From Candidatus Gastranaerophilales bacterium (GTDB taxonomy: Bacteria; Cyanobacteriota; Vampirovibrionia; Gastranaerophilales; Gastranaerophilaceae), in assembly GCA_017402995.1 (NCBI GenBank), contig JAFQOV010000009.1, positions 17,907 through 81,906 on the forward strand: a stretch of DNA of 64,000 bases, read 5' to 3'. Every line of letters begins with the position of its first letter. The stretch's first letter is position 1. Under the pieces are notes generated by a model. It saw only the letters and a list, made by a program, of their open reading frames with translations. It was not told the DNA's origin and made no database searches. This document shows positions 61,998 through 64,000 of this stretch, piece by piece. The translations under genes were made by a program, and so were the position numbers.

Positions 61998-63371
61998 ATG
62001 GAAAAAACAAAAATTGAATTTGGCACAGACGGCTTTAGAGGAATTATTGCAAAAGAATTTACTTTTGAAACAATTAAGCGAATAATTGAAGCAATTTCTT
62101 TATATATTAAAAATTTAAAATCTGATAAAAATACAATTATTGTTGGCTATGACCCAAGATTTATGGCAATTGATTTTGCGAAATTTTGCGCAGAATTATT
62201 AAAAAACCAAGGTTTTAAAGTAATTTTGTCAAACAGCGTTGTGCCAACCCCAATTGTTGCATATTGCGCAAAATATTACCCAAATTCAATCGGGGCGATA
62301 ATGCTCACGGCTTCTCACAATCCAAAAGAATATCAAGGAATTAAATTCATTCCAAACTATGCAGGACCTGCAACAAAAGAAATTACTGACAAAATTTTAA
62401 CTTATCTTGATAAACCAATTGTTTTGCAAGATGGTGGCGAAATTAAAGAAGAAAATTTAGAAGAAAAATATTTTGAACATCTTGAAAATATAATTGATTT
62501 TGATTTAATCAAAAAAAATCAACCAAAAATCATCTATGACGGTCTATATTCAGCGTCAATCGGCTATTTTGATAAATTATTAACCAAACATTCAATCGAT
62601 TTTGAAAGCGTTAATTTGTTCCATTCAAGCGATTTTGGCGGCGGTCTGCCCGAACCAAAAGCTAAATTTATGAAACATATTAAAAAAGGATATATTACGG
62701 TTGCAAACGACGGTGACGCCGATAGATACGGGGTTATTGACGAAGAAGGCAATTATGTCAATCCGAATATGGTTATGGCGATATTATTAAAATATTTGCA
62801 CTCAAAAAACAAACAAGGCAAAATGATTAAAACAGTTGGCGTCAGCACCTTAATCGACGTTGTTGCTAAAAAATTAAATATCGAAACCATCACAACTCCT
62901 GTTGGTTTTAAATGGTTATCTGAAGCAATGAGAAAAAATGATTGTATTTTAGCTGGGGAAGATTCTGGCGGATTATCAACAGGGGAACATATCCCAGAAA
63001 AAGACGGGCTTTTTGCAAATTTATTAATAATTGAGGCAATGGCGGCTCAAAACAAGACATTGGTTGAATTGCAAAAAGAAATTAAAGACTTTGCAAATTG
63101 CGAATTTTATACAGATAGAATTGATAAAAAATTAAATTCTAAAAAAGAAATTGCAGATTTGATGGATAAATTTATCGATTTTAATGAAATTGCAGATTTA
63201 AAAATCACCCAAACTTTGACTTTAGATGGCATTAAGATGTTTTTAGATGACGATTTATCTTGGATTTTAATCCGCAAAAGTGGCACAGAACCACTTTTGA
63301 GATTTTATATTGAGTCAAATGATGAGGGTAGACTTGAAAAAATTAAGAAGTTTATTCAAGAAAATATTTGA
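61998..63371 (+). CDS. Phosphoglucomutase/phosphomannomutase
   Basis: A 457-residue alpha-D-phosphohexomutase. The N-terminal FGTDGFRGIIAKEF is followed by the phospho-Ser loop IMLTASHNPKEYQGIKF, the magnesium loop VANDGDADRYGVID, the sugar-binding GEDSGGLSTGEHIPEKDG and the phosphate-binding RKSGTEPLLRFYIES. The length and four-domain pattern are standard. It interconverts hexose 1- and 6-phosphates, and if it acts on glucose it would supply GlgC with glucose-1-phosphate. The GlmM type, which prefers MTAxxxxHxP and TxRFGTE-like loops, fits less well. AAGGAAAAACC precedes the ATG as ribosome-binding site. Confidence 0.92.
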   Translation: MEKTKIEFGTDGFRGIIAKEFTFETIKRIIEAISLYIKNLKSDKNTIIVGYDPRFMAIDFAKFCAELLKNQGFKVILSNSVVPTPIVAYCAKYYPNSIGAIMLTASHNPKEYQGIKFIPNYAGPATKEITDKILTYLDKPIVLQDGGEIKEENLEEKYFEHLENIIDFDLIKKNQPKIIYDGLYSASIGYFDKLLTKHSIDFESVNLFHSSDFGGGLPEPKAKFMKHIKKGYITVANDGDADRYGVIDEEGNYVNPNMVMAILLKYLHSKNKQGKMIKTVGVSTLIDVVAKKLNIETITTPVGFKWLSEAMRKNDCILAGEDSGGLSTGEHIPEKDGLFANLLIIEAMAAQNKTLVELQKEIKDFANCEFYTDRIDKKLNSKKEIADLMDKFIDFNEIADLKITQTLTLDGIKMFLDDDLSWILIRKSGTEPLLRFYIESNDEGRLEKIKKFIQENI

Positions 63372-64000
63372 TTTTTGAATAAAAATGTTGTTTTATACAA
63401 AAAGTGTTTTTGATTTAAATCTTTTTCCTTTTGTTCACTTTTCTCTTTTTTCTCATGCGCCGACGAAAAAGAGAAAAGTGAACCGAAAAGAGAAAACACG
63501 GCTTGGCTAAATTCTTTGCTTCTTCTTTTTCAAATTTAAAATCTCCAAGTTGTTCACACCTCGCGATTTTGAGTATCATTTAAGGCTTCGCCTTTTCTCA
63601 AAATCGCTCACGTTCACCTTGATTGTGATTTTAAATTTAAAAAAGGTTGAATTGTTTTTTATTTTCGTACGTCGTTAAGTTTTTCGCTTGTGGAAAAGCA
63701 CACGCACTTAATGAAACGGCAATGCGTGAGGGTTGTCTGAGCGCTAGCGAGTTCCCGTAAGCATTGCCGTTGAATTTAGTGCGTCTCTAGAAGCTCACAT
63801 GAAACCGAGCCGTGTTTTCTTTTCTTTTTGCTTCGTTTTTCTTTTCTTTGATCGGCAATTGAAAAAAGAAAAGAAAAACGAATAAGTAAGAAAGACTTGA
63901 CGAAAGAAAAAGAAATATCGGCTTGGTTATATTATTACATTCTAGAGACGCACTAAGTTCAATATTTGTGCTTTCGGGAACTCGTGGCTACGCCACTCAA
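63372..64000. repeat. Noncoding block of nested inverted repeats (cut by window edge)
   Basis: No open frame of useful length is found in these 629 bp. Perfect or near-perfect inverted repeats crowd the region. They are 63433-63450 with 63466-63483 (18 bp); 63532-63543 with 63627-63638, enclosing 63563-63573 with 63597-63607; 63715-63725 with 63761-63771 (11 bp); 63834-63849 with 63865-63880 (16 bp); and 63770-63792 with 63940-63962 (23 bp, one mismatch). Longer-range pairing (63492-63503 with 63808-63819) also exists. Two of the hairpins have 15-nt loops. It could be a dispersed repeat family, a structured RNA, or part of a mobile unit. Confidence 0.65.

Overview
The window is AT-rich (roughly 30 percent G+C by eye) and densely coded, with few gaps over 200 bp. 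Several features suggest a flagellated gut relative of the cyanobacteria (Vampirovibrionia/'Melainabacteria', probably Gastranaerophilales). These are a long cyanobacterial-style NusB, grpE-dnaJ separated from dnaK, a CheA with a fused receiver, an SLH-domain surface protein, GlgC/isoamylase glycogen enzymes, and several unrelated proteins that open with a short M-K/R-I...N-x-I/V-S/G-F/Y motif. This assignment is inferred from gene content; no rRNA or marker alignment was possible.

Layout. 0-3.2 kb: the end of an FAD-dependent dehydrogenase, a small XRE regulator, and a two-gene unit pairing an unknown protein with a BadF/HgdC-type ATPase. 3.2-11.6 kb: a chemosensory block (CheA-REC, a methyl-accepting protein without a sensor domain, a REC protein with a degenerate GGDEF-like end, a double CheW) and a Maf-type flagellin glycosylation protein. 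11.6-14.7 kb: two exported proteins, lspA, a pseudouridine synthase and a small membrane protein. 14.7-17.3 kb: small membrane proteins facing a two-gene unit with phage-like domains. 17.4-23.7 kb: SLH protein, ComM-like ATPase, TPR lipoprotein-like protein and a GAF/HD-GYP protein. 23.7-29.6 kb: a probable small RNA, a degenerate PIG-L family protein, an amidohydrolase, a large TPR-ended protein, small unknown genes and a second HD-GYP protein. 29.8-36.7 kb: dnaK, secG, glgC, a CooC-like ATPase, folD, alr and gcvH. 36.7-52.1 kb: a large repeat-bearing surface protein, comEC, ftsY, nusB, a glycosyltransferase, glyS, an ABC ATPase, a DUF815 ATPase, an isoamylase-type debranching enzyme and a DUF1015 protein. 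52.2-63.4 kb: a glycine-zipper protein, two tiny peptide genes, a methyltransferase, a beta-propeller protein, dnaJ, grpE, flagellin, rsmE, a CCA-type nucleotidyltransferase, a sigma-28-controlled small protein, and a phosphohexomutase. 63.4-64.0 kb: a noncoding block packed with inverted repeats.

How the genes work together. Motility and signalling are represented by the chemosensory cluster, flagellin, Maf, two HD-GYP proteins and two good sigma-28 promoters (flagellin and a 127-residue unknown). Glycogen metabolism is represented by glgC, an isoamylase-type GH13 enzyme and a phosphohexomutase. ComEC and the ComM-like ATPase point to possible natural DNA uptake. DnaK, DnaJ, GrpE, SecG, FtsY and LspA are core proteostasis and export genes.

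The most novel signals are in the noncoding DNA. First, three promoters align without gaps over about 75 bp. They drive a putative small RNA, a glycine-zipper protein and a Ser/Thr-rich peptide gene. Second, several genes have an extended -10 box placed so that transcription should begin at, or within a few bases of, the start codon. Third, the right end of the window holds nested inverted repeats. No tRNA, rRNA, CRISPR array or complete insertion sequence was seen.
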